From DATAGF01 sp963819845 (GTDB lineage: Bacteria; Actinomycetota; Thermoleophilia; Miltoncostaeales; Miltoncostaeaceae), in NCBI GenBank assembly GCA_963819845.1, contig CAWFXQ010000007.1, forward strand, positions 127,565-191,564: 64,000 nucleotides of DNA, read 5' to 3'. Below, piece by piece: positions 1-8,433 of the stretch. A model generated the notes under the pieces. That model was given only the letters and a program-made list of their open reading frames with translations. It did not search any database and was not told the DNA's origin. The position numbers and the translations under genes were made by a program. Within the stretch, counting starts at the first letter, position 1. The number at the start of each line of letters is the position of its first letter.

Positions 1-1157
1 TGCCCGGCGCCGCCGACGTCGCGTGGTCGGCCGACGGGGAGCGCCTCGTCGTGGGCGGCGGCGACAACTCCGTGAGGATCTACACCAGGAGCGGGCGGCT
101 GCTCTCCCGCATGGAGGGGCACGAGAGCTCGGTCGCGCCGGTCGGGTTCGTCGGACCCGGCGCCGTCGCGAGCGTGGGGGGCGACGGCACGGTGCGCCGC
201 TGGGACGCGTCGGCGGGGATGGAGCAACAGCTGCGCGGCCGCGTGCCCGCCCCGACCGGCGCCATCGCGTTCGACGGTGACTCGCGGATCACGATCGTCG
301 GCGCCGACGGCTCGGCCGAGAGCTGGCGACCGGGCAGTCCGGGCACCCGCCCGCTGCTGCCCGCCGTGCCGGGCGGCGTGTACTCGGCCGACGCGCAGGG
401 CGACCTGGTGGCTATCGGCCTCTTCGACGAGCGGGTCATCGTGCGCGACCGTACGGGTGAGCGCGTGAGCGCGACCTACCCCAGCGAGCTGGCGAACGGC
501 GTGGCGCTCGATCCCCGCGGACCTCGGGTCGGCGTCGCGCTCTCCGGCGGGCGCGTCAACGTGATCGACCTGACGCCCGGCGCGACGCCGCGGACCGTCG
601 GGCGTCACGAGGGCCAGGCGTTCGACGTCGCCTTCAGCCCGGTCAACGAGACGATCGCCAGCGGAGGCACCGACCAGACGGTGAAGGTCTGGGGCGGGCC
701 CGGCGGCTCGCGGACGCTCGGCGCCCACGACGGGCCGGTGATCAGCCTCGCGTTCAGCCCCGACGGCCGCTGGCTCGCGAGCGGGGGCGGCGACAAGACG
801 GTGCGGATCTGGGACCTCTCGGGCGAGGAGCAGCCGCGCATCATCCGCAGCCATCAGGGCTCCGTCCTCTCGGTGGCGTTCGCCGACGACGACCGGCTCG
901 TCTCCGGGGGGGACGACGGTGTGCGGGTGACGGACTGGCGCCGGGGGGTGACCCTGCTGAGCATCCCCCGCCGCGCGGCCACGGTGACGACGTCCGGCGA
1001 GGCGCCGGCCATCGCCTACTACGGGCAGGACAACGTCGTGCGGGAGATCGAGTGCGACGTCTGCGGGCCGATCGACGACGTCGAGGCGGCGGCGGAGGAG
1101 CGCACGACACGCGAACTGACCGAGGCCGAGCAGGCCGACTTCCACGTCCAGGACTGA
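1..1157 (+). CDS. WD40 beta-propeller protein, C-terminal part (5' truncated by window edge), STAND-type candidate
   Basis: The frame is open from base 3, so the true start lies outside the window. At least five WD40 blades are visible, with clear repeats such as VAFSPVNETIASGGTDQTVKVW, AFSPDGRWLASGGGDKTVRIWD and SVAFADDDRLVSGG. The last blade is followed by a tail with ECDVCG and a TRELT-like segment (about residues 338-365 of the visible part), a tail I associate with WD40 repeats at the C-terminus of bacterial STAND NTPases (nSTAND1 type). The NTPase itself is not in view, so that assignment is inference. The gene ends 13 bp before the next gene, whose ribosome binding site lies in the gap, so the two are probably cotranscribed. 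Confidence 0.85.
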   Translation, partial: PGAADVAWSADGERLVVGGGDNSVRIYTRSGRLLSRMEGHESSVAPVGFVGPGAVASVGGDGTVRRWDASAGMEQQLRGRVPAPTGAIAFDGDSRITIVGADGSAESWRPGSPGTRPLLPAVPGGVYSADAQGDLVAIGLFDERVIVRDRTGERVSATYPSELANGVALDPRGPRVGVALSGGRVNVIDLTPGATPRTVGRHEGQAFDVAFSPVNETIASGGTDQTVKVWGGPGGSRTLGAHDGPVISLAFSPDGRWLASGGGDKTVRIWDLSGEEQPRIIRSHQGSVLSVAFADDDRLVSGGDDGVRVTDWRRGVTLLSIPRRAATVTTSGEAPAIAYYGQDNVVREIECDVCGPIDDVEAAAEERTTRELTEAEQADFHVQD

Positions 1158-1170
1158 ACAGGAGGAGCGG

Positions 1171-2031
1171 ATGGCTGAAGACCGTAAGAAGACGCCGCGA
1201 AAGGCGCGTCCCTCACCGAGGGGTGATCGGGCGAAGCCCTTGGCCGACCGGAGCGACGAGCCCTGGACGGTGCGAATCCTCGGCGAGGATGACCAGCCAC
1301 TCGGCCCGTTGCTCGTCGACGCTCTCAAGGCTGCGGACGAGGCGAAGGAGGAGCCCGGGACGGTTTGGACCCTCGAGAACAACGAGCCAGCACCACGCTC
1401 CTCGCTCGTCCGGGCGTTCGAGGATGCGGACGAGCGTCCGGCCGACGCGATCGTCCTGAGGGGGTACCTGGGGCGATCGGACTTCTTCAAGCGGACGCGC
1501 GACTACCTCGAGCGTGCGAAGAACATCGAGATCGCGAAGGCCAGGGACACGCAGGCCGACAGGAATCTGGAAATCTGCGACGACGAGCCGCAGACAGCGC
1601 GGATCGGGGATGTCCAGAGCCTCATCGACCACCTCGACGAGGTGAGAGGGCTCGCAGACCCGCATGTTCCCCTGCGCCTCTATCTGACGCCGAGCCTCGA
1701 TAGCTACGTCGACTTCCATCGGAGCTGCGTCCTCGCCCTACGCCGGGAGCCCCGGCCGGAGCGCCGCGACACCTTCACCGTCTGGTTGCGGGTCTTCGAC
1801 CTGGGAAGCCAGATGCCGGTCCCCTACCGCGTGGTCCAAGAGACCAACATCGGTCCATCGTTCGCCGCGTACCTCGGCGGCGATCTCATCGACGATTACC
1901 TCGGCGCATCCGGCTCGTCGAGCTCGGCATGGGGTGACCAGTCGACCGTGTTCGGACGCAAGCCGGGGACGGGCGTGCAATGCGCGGTGTTCGGACGCAA
2001 GCCGGGGACCGGCGTGCGATGCGGAGAGTGA
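1171..2031 (+). CDS. Unknown protein with duplicated C-terminal Thr/Cys peptide cassette; possible RiPP-like precursor
   Basis: A 286-residue protein I do not recognise, with a strong AGGAGG site before the ATG. The N-terminal 60 residues are basic then Asp/Glu rich; the middle (about 95-240) looks like a folded domain with a predicted mix of helices and strands. After a Ser-rich linker (about 247-259) the protein ends in two 13-residue units, VFGRKPGTGVQCA (260-272) and VFGRKPGTGVRCG (273-285). Each unit has Thr and Cys four residues apart (T267/C271, T280/C284), the geometry needed for a methyllanthionine ring. Immediately downstream lie an APH-like kinase and a HopA1-family gene. Third-position A/T appears commoner here than in neighbours by eye (not computed). 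It could equally be a partner protein of the WD40 gene with a coincidental duplication. Confidence 0.75.
   Translation: MAEDRKKTPRKARPSPRGDRAKPLADRSDEPWTVRILGEDDQPLGPLLVDALKAADEAKEEPGTVWTLENNEPAPRSSLVRAFEDADERPADAIVLRGYLGRSDFFKRTRDYLERAKNIEIAKARDTQADRNLEICDDEPQTARIGDVQSLIDHLDEVRGLADPHVPLRLYLTPSLDSYVDFHRSCVLALRREPRPERRDTFTVWLRVFDLGSQMPVPYRVVQETNIGPSFAAYLGGDLIDDYLGASGSSSSAWGDQSTVFGRKPGTGVQCAVFGRKPGTGVRCGE
1948..2025 (+). repeat. 39-bp tandem duplication encoding the C-terminal cassette
   Basis: Two adjacent copies of a 39-bp unit, starting at 1948 and 1987, differ at only a few bases. The unit is an exact number of codons, so the duplication keeps the frame and doubles the Thr-x3-Cys cassette at the end of the upstream protein. 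Confidence 0.95.
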
Positions 2032-2041
2032 CGGAGGGGCC

Positions 2042-3031
2042 GTGATCGTCGCCGTGGCGCCGCACGGCCGGCACCTCACGGGCCATCGGGCCGCCGCCGG
2101 CCGGCGATCGTTCGCGAAGGCGTCCCGCGGTGCGGACGAGCGCCGCGAGCTCGCCCGCGAGGCGGCCGTCTACGAGATGGTGCGCGACCGGTGCCTGGCC
2201 ACCGCGGCCCACCTGCCGCGCGACGTCCGCTGGGACGCCGACGCCGGCACGCTCGAGATGGAGGCGGTCCCGGCCGGCGATCTCGGGGACGTCGTGGCGG
2301 GCGACGGGACGCTCGAGCCGGCCGTGGCCGCCGAGGTCGGGCGGGTCGTCGGAGAGTTCCACGCCGAGGCCGGCCACGTCGGGGACGACGACGCCCCTGC
2401 CTCGGTCTGGTCGCTGGGCGGCATCGCCGTGGACCGGCCGACGCCGGCCTCTCTCCGCCTGATGAGCGGCGGTGAGGTCGCGCTCCTGAAGGCGCTCCAG
2501 CGGTCCCGGGAGCTGGGGGCCCGCCTCGCCGCCCTCGCGCCGCCCGGCGCCGGCGACCTCGTGCACGGGGACCTGCGATGGGAGAACGTGCTGGTCGCGC
2601 CCGCCGCCGCGCCGCCTGGCGTGTGGCTCGTCAACTGGGAGATGGGCGGCTCAGGGGAGCGGGCGTGGGACGTCGGTTGCTTCGCGGCGTCGGGCGTCAG
2701 CGCGTGGCTGGCCTCGATCCCCGCCGTCCCGGACGCCGCGCCGGACCGGCTCGGGGCCGAGGCGGGGCTGCCGATGGACGCGATCGCTCCCGGACTGGGC
2801 GCCTTCTGGGCCGCGTATCGGGCCGCCGGTCCTCCCGCGCCGACCCGCCCCTGGGCGATGCGGTGCGCGCAGCTCGCCGCCGTGCGCCTCGTGCACCTGG
2901 GCTTCGATCGCAGCGCTCACCTACCGGACCTCCACCCCTTGGCCGTGGCCCACCTGCAGGTCGCCACGCACATCCTGGCCGACCCGGAACGCGCCGGCCG
3001 CGAGCTCCTGGGGATCACATGGCCACGATGA
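2042..3031 (+). CDS. APH-family kinase paired with HopA1 protein (class V lanthionine synthetase kinase-like)
   Basis: A 329-residue aminoglycoside-phosphotransferase-fold protein. The GTG at 2042 is chosen because GGAGGGG precedes it and the upstream gene stops at 2031. Visible kinase landmarks: the beta3 Lys in FAKAS (near residue 26), the helix-C Glu in REAAVY, and the catalytic loop LVHGDLRWENVL (about 175-190) with catalytic Asp and Asn. The following metal-binding motif, normally DWE, reads NWE, so the second magnesium-ligand Asp is replaced by Asn. It overlaps the HopA1-family gene. In class V lanthipeptide pathways an APH-like kinase phosphorylates Ser/Thr of the precursor before elimination by the HopA1-like lyase; that role here is inferred from the pairing. 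The Asn substitution could mean altered or lost activity. Confidence 0.85.
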   Translation: MIVAVAPHGRHLTGHRAAAGRRSFAKASRGADERRELAREAAVYEMVRDRCLATAAHLPRDVRWDADAGTLEMEAVPAGDLGDVVAGDGTLEPAVAAEVGRVVGEFHAEAGHVGDDDAPASVWSLGGIAVDRPTPASLRLMSGGEVALLKALQRSRELGARLAALAPPGAGDLVHGDLRWENVLVAPAAAPPGVWLVNWEMGGSGERAWDVGCFAASGVSAWLASIPAVPDAAPDRLGAEAGLPMDAIAPGLGAFWAAYRAAGPPAPTRPWAMRCAQLAAVRLVHLGFDRSAHLPDLHPLAVAHLQVATHILADPERAGRELLGITWPR

Positions 3032-4014
3032 CCCGGCCGCCGGCGGCGGCGTCCATCCTCCTCGCCCTCGAGGCCGTCGAGGTCCGCTCGCCCACCAGCT
3101 TCGCGTGGATGGGTGACGTCGCGGAGCTCCCCGAGCACGTCGTGCGCCTCGCCGGCCGGCCGGGGATCCGCCGGGCGCTCGTCGGGGGCATCCGGGCGAG
3201 GCTGTACGACTCCTTCTACACGCAGGGCGTTCCCCGCCCGGCGACGGCCGCGGACGCCCCGCACCCGGGCGGCCTGCGGTCGATATCGCACGAGCTCGCC
3301 GCCGCCAACTCGGGCACCGGTTGCGTGGAGCCGGGGTGGCAGCTCGTCGAGGAAGGGGAGGGGCGCCGGGTCGTCCAGAAGGGCGGCCTGCGGCTCTGGG
3401 TGACCGACGAGGAGATCGAGGCCGCACGGAACGCTCCGCGCGTCGGCGACCTCGTCGCCGTCCGGCTGCCCGCGTGTCTTCCCGGGTTCTCGCCCGGGTT
3501 CTACACGGCACGCGGCGACCGCGGCTTCTCGGCGGAGGGCCCCCGGCTGCTCGATCGGGTGTACCTCGACCTCCGCCCGGAGGGCGCCGTGCCCTTCGTG
3601 CGCGAGGCCACACGGCGGCTGAACCGGGCAAGGCTCACGTTCGTCGCCAAGGTGGTCGACGATCCGGGCGGCTTCGATCGCCGCGATTCGGCGGTGCTCG
3701 CCTTCGAGCGACGCGACCGGACGCGCGCGCTCGCCGTGGTCGAGGACCTGCGGGCGGCGCTCGCGACGCACCTCGATGAGGGCGCCCCCGCGATGACGCT
3801 CCCCCTCGGCCCGGGCGTCGCCTTCGCCGAGGCCGCCGGCGGAGGGGAGAGCTTCGGTGCCAACCGTTGTCGCCTCCTCGCCGAGGCCGTCGTGGCCGCC
3901 GCCGAGCGTGGTCTCCACACCACAGAGGAGCGGGTCGAGCTCGTCCGACAGCGGTTCTCCGAGGCGGGGACGACCCTCGACGCTCCGTATCTCGACGGGG
4001 AGGGCCGGGGATGA
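3019..4014 (+). CDS. HopA1-family protein (putative phospho-Ser/Thr lyase)
   Basis: A 331-residue protein matching the T3SS effector HopA1 family across its length as I recall it: LYDSFYTQG near residue 60, LAAANSGTG and GWQLV (about 93-115), PGFSPGFYTARGD (about 155-168), a RVYLDL strand followed by the helical region LNRARLTFVAKVVDDP, and the C-terminal LGPGVAFAEA plus SFGANRCRLLAEA. HopA1-like proteins act as the elimination component of class V lanthipeptide synthetases when beside an APH-like kinase, as here. The start could be 3019 (GGGGA a few bases upstream) or 3028, which would make an ATGA overlap with the kinase stop. The next gene overlaps its stop by ATGA, so kinase, HopA1 and metalloprotein-like gene form one translationally coupled unit. 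Confidence 0.88.
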   Translation: MATMTRPPAAASILLALEAVEVRSPTSFAWMGDVAELPEHVVRLAGRPGIRRALVGGIRARLYDSFYTQGVPRPATAADAPHPGGLRSISHELAAANSGTGCVEPGWQLVEEGEGRRVVQKGGLRLWVTDEEIEAARNAPRVGDLVAVRLPACLPGFSPGFYTARGDRGFSAEGPRLLDRVYLDLRPEGAVPFVREATRRLNRARLTFVAKVVDDPGGFDRRDSAVLAFERRDRTRALAVVEDLRAALATHLDEGAPAMTLPLGPGVAFAEAAGGGESFGANRCRLLAEAVVAAAERGLHTTEERVELVRQRFSEAGTTLDAPYLDGEGRG

Positions 4015-4847
4015 CGCCCATCCACCTGGCGCTGGTGGTCGAGGCGCCGACCGTGTCCGCACGCGCGACCATGGAGATCGCGGCAGCGCTCCAGCGGCAG
4101 CTCACCCGCGACGTCGCCCCGATCTGGGATGTGTACGCGACGATCGACCTCTTCGAGGTGCTCGAGCACGTGCCCCCGGGGTACTGGCCGATTCTCGTCA
4201 GCGACAACATCCCCGGCGTCGAGGACATCGGGATGCACCTCGATCAGGACGGCCAGCCCTTCGCGCTCGTCGAGGTGAGCCCGAGCTGGTCGTTGACCGC
4301 GAGCCACGAGGTGATCGAGATGGTCACCGATCCCTGGGGCAACCGCGTGGTGCCGGGCGGCTCGCCGATGGAGGGTCAGGGCCTGGTCAACATCCTCGTC
4401 GAGATCTGTGATCCGGTCGGCGGCACCGGCTGCGCCTACACGGTCAACGGCTACCTGGTCTCGGACTTCGTCACGCCGAACTACTACGACCCGGTCGCCG
4501 CCACCGGCGTGCGGTACAGCTTCACCGGGGCGCTGGACGGGCCGCGCCGGGTGCAGGAGGGCGGCTACCTGTCGTGGCGGGATCCGGTCACGGGCGAGTG
4601 GTGGCAGTGCGACAGGGTCGAGCGGAGCGAGCTCACCTTCCGGCGCCTGGGCCTGCTCGACGAGGACGGCCGGCCGATTCGGGAGCGGGTTAACCAGCTG
4701 ACTCCCATGGTCCAGCTCTACACCGGGACCTCACGGAGCGACCCCGCCCTCCGGGACGCCTACGAGCGCCGCGCCAGCACCCGGGCCGCGTCGCAGGCGC
4801 GGGCCGCGGCGATCCGCGCCAAGATGCGGGTCCTCGGCCTGGGCTGA
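4011..4847 (+). CDS. Uncharacterised conserved protein with HE-x(7)-DP metal-site-like motif
   Basis: A 278-residue protein, start fixed by the ATGA overlap with the HopA1 gene. The central SHEVIEMVTDPWGN (about residues 101-114) has His-Glu followed by Glu and Asp-Pro, resembling metallopeptidase-like sites but not a standard HExxH. It is followed by LVEICDP and GYLVSDFVTPNYYDPVAATGVRYSFTG, a block that looks strongly conserved-type (many aromatic and Gly residues). The C-terminus is an Ala/Arg-rich helix. No signal peptide is evident, so a cytoplasmic site is likely. The function is unknown; being coupled to the kinase and HopA1 genes, a proteolytic or modifying role on the cassette protein is possible but unproven. 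Confidence 0.75.
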   Translation: MTPIHLALVVEAPTVSARATMEIAAALQRQLTRDVAPIWDVYATIDLFEVLEHVPPGYWPILVSDNIPGVEDIGMHLDQDGQPFALVEVSPSWSLTASHEVIEMVTDPWGNRVVPGGSPMEGQGLVNILVEICDPVGGTGCAYTVNGYLVSDFVTPNYYDPVAATGVRYSFTGALDGPRRVQEGGYLSWRDPVTGEWWQCDRVERSELTFRRLGLLDEDGRPIRERVNQLTPMVQLYTGTSRSDPALRDAYERRASTRAASQARAAAIRAKMRVLGLG

Positions 4848-4854
4848 CGGGCGA

Positions 4855-6024
4855 TCAGGTCGGCGCGGCGGGGAACTCCTTAAGGGTCTGCCGCCGGTAG
4901 GCCCAGACGCCCAGGGCCACCAGGGCGGCGAGGACGAGGGTGCCCCAGATGCCGCGGTCGCTGTCGGTGGGGCTCCAGAGCAGGACCAGGAGGAAGATCA
5001 GGGCGACGGCGCCGTAGACGATCACCGGGCGCTCGCGCATGACCGGCGCGAGCTTGGCGCGGATCCACGTGGCCCACCGGGACGGGCCGGCCAGCAGCAC
5101 GCCGAGCAGCAGGACGATCCCGTAGACGAGGATCGCGACGGCGATGTCGCGCAGCAGGCTCGTGCCGAGGATCCAGACCGTCCAGCCGGTGCTGCGGTTG
5201 ATGTCGGTGGTGAGCTCCTCGACCAGCGCGGTGCCCGCGAGGCGGCGGACGACGAGCAGGACGAGCCCGATCACGATCAGGGAGAACGCGATCGCCCGCA
5301 GCGCCTCGCGGCGGAAGCCGGCGGCCAGGTAGACGGCCGCGGCCAGGAGGACGAGCACCGCGATGATGATGAGGATGGACAGCGGGTCGATGATGCCGAC
5401 GGCCGTCTGGGCGGCGGCGAGCTGGTCGGACTCGGCGATGACGTAGGTGCCCGCGCCCTCGGGCAGCGAGACGTTCAGGCCGAGCTGCTCGTTGAGCTGC
5501 ACGACGAGCGGGTTGAGGTCGAGCACCACCTGCCCCTGGGTCGACTGGATGAGCCGGTCGGAGTCCTCCCTCAGGATCGCGACGAGGCGCTCGTGGGCGG
5601 CCCGGTTGGCGTCGGCCCAGAGCTCCTGGACCCGGGGGCGCTGGAGGAGCGAGTCGGCGGCGTTGACCGCGGCCTCGCGCACGAGGCCCGCGGCCGGCGC
5701 GGCGAGCCGGTCGAGGGGCGGGGGCAGCCGCTCGGAGAGCTGCTGCTGCACGTCGGTCTGCTCGTAGAGGGCGTCGACGAGCCGCACCGAGATGGTCTCG
5801 CGCACGTCGTCGTTCGCGAGCAGCTCGGTGCTGAGGTTGACCCAGTTGTCGGTGTCGAGCGCCTGGCGCTGCACCCAGATCGTCAGCGAGCAGACGACGA
5901 CCAGGATCATCGCCAGGGCGACGAGGCACCAGACCAGGATGCGCCGCCCGCGCGTGGGCGGCCCGTCGGTCAGCTGGTGGTGCCAGCGCGAAACCGTCCC
6001 GCCGAATCCCCCCGAGCCCTCCAC
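4855..6024 (-). CDS. Multi-pass membrane protein with large extracytoplasmic loop
   Basis: A protein of about 389 residues; GTG at 6024 is preferred because GAGGAGG lies five bases upstream, although an in-frame GTG at 6054 exists. One membrane helix near residues 30-52 is followed by a roughly 150-residue hydrophilic region rich in helices (LSTELLANDDVRETISVRL, later VLDLNPLVVQLNEQLGLNV), then about five helices to the C-terminus. The layout resembles uncharacterised actinobacterial integral membrane proteins with an N-terminal anchor and an external domain. No enzyme motif was seen. It converges on the metalloprotein-like gene with only 7 bp between stops. Confidence 0.8.
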   Translation of the reverse strand: MEGSGGFGGTVSRWHHQLTDGPPTRGRRILVWCLVALAMILVVVCSLTIWVQRQALDTDNWVNLSTELLANDDVRETISVRLVDALYEQTDVQQQLSERLPPPLDRLAAPAAGLVREAAVNAADSLLQRPRVQELWADANRAAHERLVAILREDSDRLIQSTQGQVVLDLNPLVVQLNEQLGLNVSLPEGAGTYVIAESDQLAAAQTAVGIIDPLSILIIIAVLVLLAAAVYLAAGFRREALRAIAFSLIVIGLVLLVVRRLAGTALVEELTTDINRSTGWTVWILGTSLLRDIAVAILVYGIVLLLGVLLAGPSRWATWIRAKLAPVMRERPVIVYGAVALIFLLVLLWSPTDSDRGIWGTLVLAALVALGVWAYRRQTLKEFPAAPT

Positions 6025-6069
6025 CCCGACCTCCTCGTCGTTGACCGCGCCCACCCTATCCCGAGCGCC

Positions 6070-8433
6070 CTACTGGCGCGCCATCGCGATCCGCAGGCGC
6101 TCGTCGGGCGAGATCAGGTGGTCGGCGTCCTCGGCCGCCTCGTCGAGGTCGATCTGCACCCACTCGATCCGGCCGGTGAAGGCGCTGTCCGCCGGCCCGT
6201 AGTCGTCGCTCACCGGCGTGGCGCTGTCGGCGCCCACGTCGGTGGTCTCGTCGGCCGAGAACACCATCGGCACCGTCCCCTCGATGCGGCCCTCTCCCAC
6301 CCGGGCTCCGTCGAGGAAGAGCGTGGCCGCGCCGCCCTTGCCCAGGCCGCCGCCGTCGTAGGCGAACTCCACCCGCACCTGGTGCGCGCCCGGCGGGATC
6401 GCCGCGTCGCCCACGATCGTGAACCTCTGGATCCCGAAGAGGTTGTAGCAGTAGGCCGGGCGCCCCTCCTTGGCGTAGAGCGACCACCCGCCGAACGCCC
6501 CGCCCTGGGCCACGATCACCCCGCGGGCGCCGTCGTCGGGCACGACCACGCTCGCGGTCACGGCGTGCGACTTGTTCTTGACGTTGACCACCGAGCTCTC
6601 GGAGAGCCGGCCCATCCCCCCGAACAGGATCTGGGACCGGCCGCGGATGAGCTGCGGCCGCCCGGCCAGGTCGGGGTTGAAGCGCTCGAAGCGGCGGTCG
6701 TCGAGCGGCAGCACGTTGTACTTGGTGGCCTCGATCAGGAAGAGGCGCTGGAGGTCGCGCAGGCGCTCCGGCTGCTCGGCCGCCAGGTCGCGGGCCTGGG
6801 TCCAGTCGTCGGGCCCGTAGAGCTCCCACACGTCGTCGTCGAGGGGAACGCTCTCGGTCGCGACCCACGGCAGGCTGTGGCGCGTGCAGGCCGTCCAGCC
6901 CTCGTGGTAGATGCCGCGGTTCACGAACATCTCGAAGTACTGGGTTCGGCGCCGCTCCGCGGCCGCGGGGTCGTCGAACGAGTAGGCCATGCTCACGCCC
7001 TCGATCGGCCGCTGCTGCACCCCGTGCACGAAGGTGGGCTCGGGCAGGCCCGCGGCCTCGAGCACGGTCGGGGCCACGTCGATCACGTGGTGGAACTGGT
7101 GGCGCACCTCGCCCCGGGCCTCGATGCCCTTCGGCCAGTGGACGATCGTGCCGTTGCGGGTCCCGCCCCAGTGGGAGGCGACCTGCTTGGTCCACTGGTA
7201 GGGGGTGTCCATGGCGTGGGCCCAGCCCACGGCGTAGTGGTTGTACGCCGCCGGGGTGCCGAAGTCGGCGATGTGGGCGGCCATGAACTCGGTCGTCTCC
7301 AGGCCGAAGGCGCCGTTCAGGATGACCAGCTCGTTGAAGCAGCCGTGGGGGGTGCCCTCGCCCGACGCCCCGTTGTCGCCGATGATGGCGTAGACCAGCG
7401 TGTCCTCGAGGATCCCGAGCTCGGCCAGGGCGTCGAGGAGGCGCCCGACGTGGTGGTCGGTGTGCTCGAGGAAGCCGGCGTAGACCTCCATCTGGCGCGC
7501 CAGCACCGGCTTCAGATCGTCGGGCATGTCGTCCCAGGCCGGGATCTCGGCGGGGCGGGCCGTGAGCTCGGCCTCGGGCGGGACCACGCCGATCTCCTTC
7601 TGGCGGGCCAGCGTCTCCTCCCGCAGCGCGTCCCATCCCGCGTCGAAGCGGCCCGTGTAGCGCTCCGACCACTCCGGCGCCACGTGGTGCGGGGCGTGCG
7701 TCGCCCCGGGGGCGAAGTAGACGAAGAACGGCTTGTCGGACATGAGCGCCTTCTGCTGGCGCACCCAGTCGATGGCCCTGTCGGTCATGTCCTCGGTGAA
7801 GTGGTAGCCCTCCTCGGGCGTGCGGTCGGGCTCGACCGGCACGGTGTCGCGGTAGAGGGCCGGCGCGTACTGGTTCGTCTCGCCCCCGATGAAGCCGTAG
7901 AAGTGCTCGAAGCCGCTGCCGGTGGGCCACGCGTCGAAGGGGCCCATCGGGCTCGTCTCCCACACCGGCACCTCGTGGCACTTGCCGAACTGGGCGGTGG
8001 AGTAGCCGTTCAGCTTCAGGGTCTCGGCCAGCGGGGCGGTCGCCTTCGGGCGGATGGAGCTGTAACCCGGGGCCGACGTCGCGATCTCGCAGATCCCCCC
8101 CATGCCGACCGAGTGGTGGTTGCGGCCGGTCAGCAGCGCCTGGCGCGTGGGCGAGCAGAGGGCGGTCGTGTGGAAGCGCGTGTACCGCAGCCCGTCGGCC
8201 GCCAGGCGCTCGAAGGTCGGCGTGCTGATGGGGCCGCCGAAGGCGCTCGAGGCGCCGAAGCCGCAGTCGTCGATCAGCACCACCAGTACGTTGGGCGCGC
8301 CGGGCGGCGGCCGCAGCGGCGTGATGGGCGGGAACGCCGTCGCCGGATCCTTGGCGTCGTAGGTCGTGAGCCCGACGTGCTGGGGGTCCGGGATGGGCAG
8401 AACCTGGCGTCCCAGCGCAGCGTGGTCCGGCAC
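6070..8433 (-). CDS. Arylsulfatase (type I, formylglycine-dependent)
   Basis: An enzyme of about 787 residues of the alkaline-phosphatase superfamily, hydrolysing sulfate esters. The N-terminal metal motif is VLVVLIDDCGFG and the nucleophile signature CSPTRQALLTGR starts at Cys93, the Cys that must be oxidised to formylglycine. Other sulfatase landmarks are AQFGKCHE, the FFVYFAPGATHAP block and IGDNGASGEG. The long C-terminal region (about 560-787) has beta-rich carbohydrate-binding-like character. GTG at 8433 follows AGAGGA; an upstream ATG at 8463 would add ten residues. No signal peptide was found, suggesting a cytoplasmic enzyme. The matching activating enzyme is encoded at 17805-18731. 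Confidence 0.95.
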   Translation of the reverse strand: MPDHAALGRQVLPIPDPQHVGLTTYDAKDPATAFPPITPLRPPPGAPNVLVVLIDDCGFGASSAFGGPISTPTFERLAADGLRYTRFHTTALCSPTRQALLTGRNHHSVGMGGICEIATSAPGYSSIRPKATAPLAETLKLNGYSTAQFGKCHEVPVWETSPMGPFDAWPTGSGFEHFYGFIGGETNQYAPALYRDTVPVEPDRTPEEGYHFTEDMTDRAIDWVRQQKALMSDKPFFVYFAPGATHAPHHVAPEWSERYTGRFDAGWDALREETLARQKEIGVVPPEAELTARPAEIPAWDDMPDDLKPVLARQMEVYAGFLEHTDHHVGRLLDALAELGILEDTLVYAIIGDNGASGEGTPHGCFNELVILNGAFGLETTEFMAAHIADFGTPAAYNHYAVGWAHAMDTPYQWTKQVASHWGGTRNGTIVHWPKGIEARGEVRHQFHHVIDVAPTVLEAAGLPEPTFVHGVQQRPIEGVSMAYSFDDPAAAERRRTQYFEMFVNRGIYHEGWTACTRHSLPWVATESVPLDDDVWELYGPDDWTQARDLAAEQPERLRDLQRLFLIEATKYNVLPLDDRRFERFNPDLAGRPQLIRGRSQILFGGMGRLSESSVVNVKNKSHAVTASVVVPDDGARGVIVAQGGAFGGWSLYAKEGRPAYCYNLFGIQRFTIVGDAAIPPGAHQVRVEFAYDGGGLGKGGAATLFLDGARVGEGRIEGTVPMVFSADETTDVGADSATPVSDDYGPADSAFTGRIEWVQIDLDEAAEDADHLISPDERLRIAMARQ

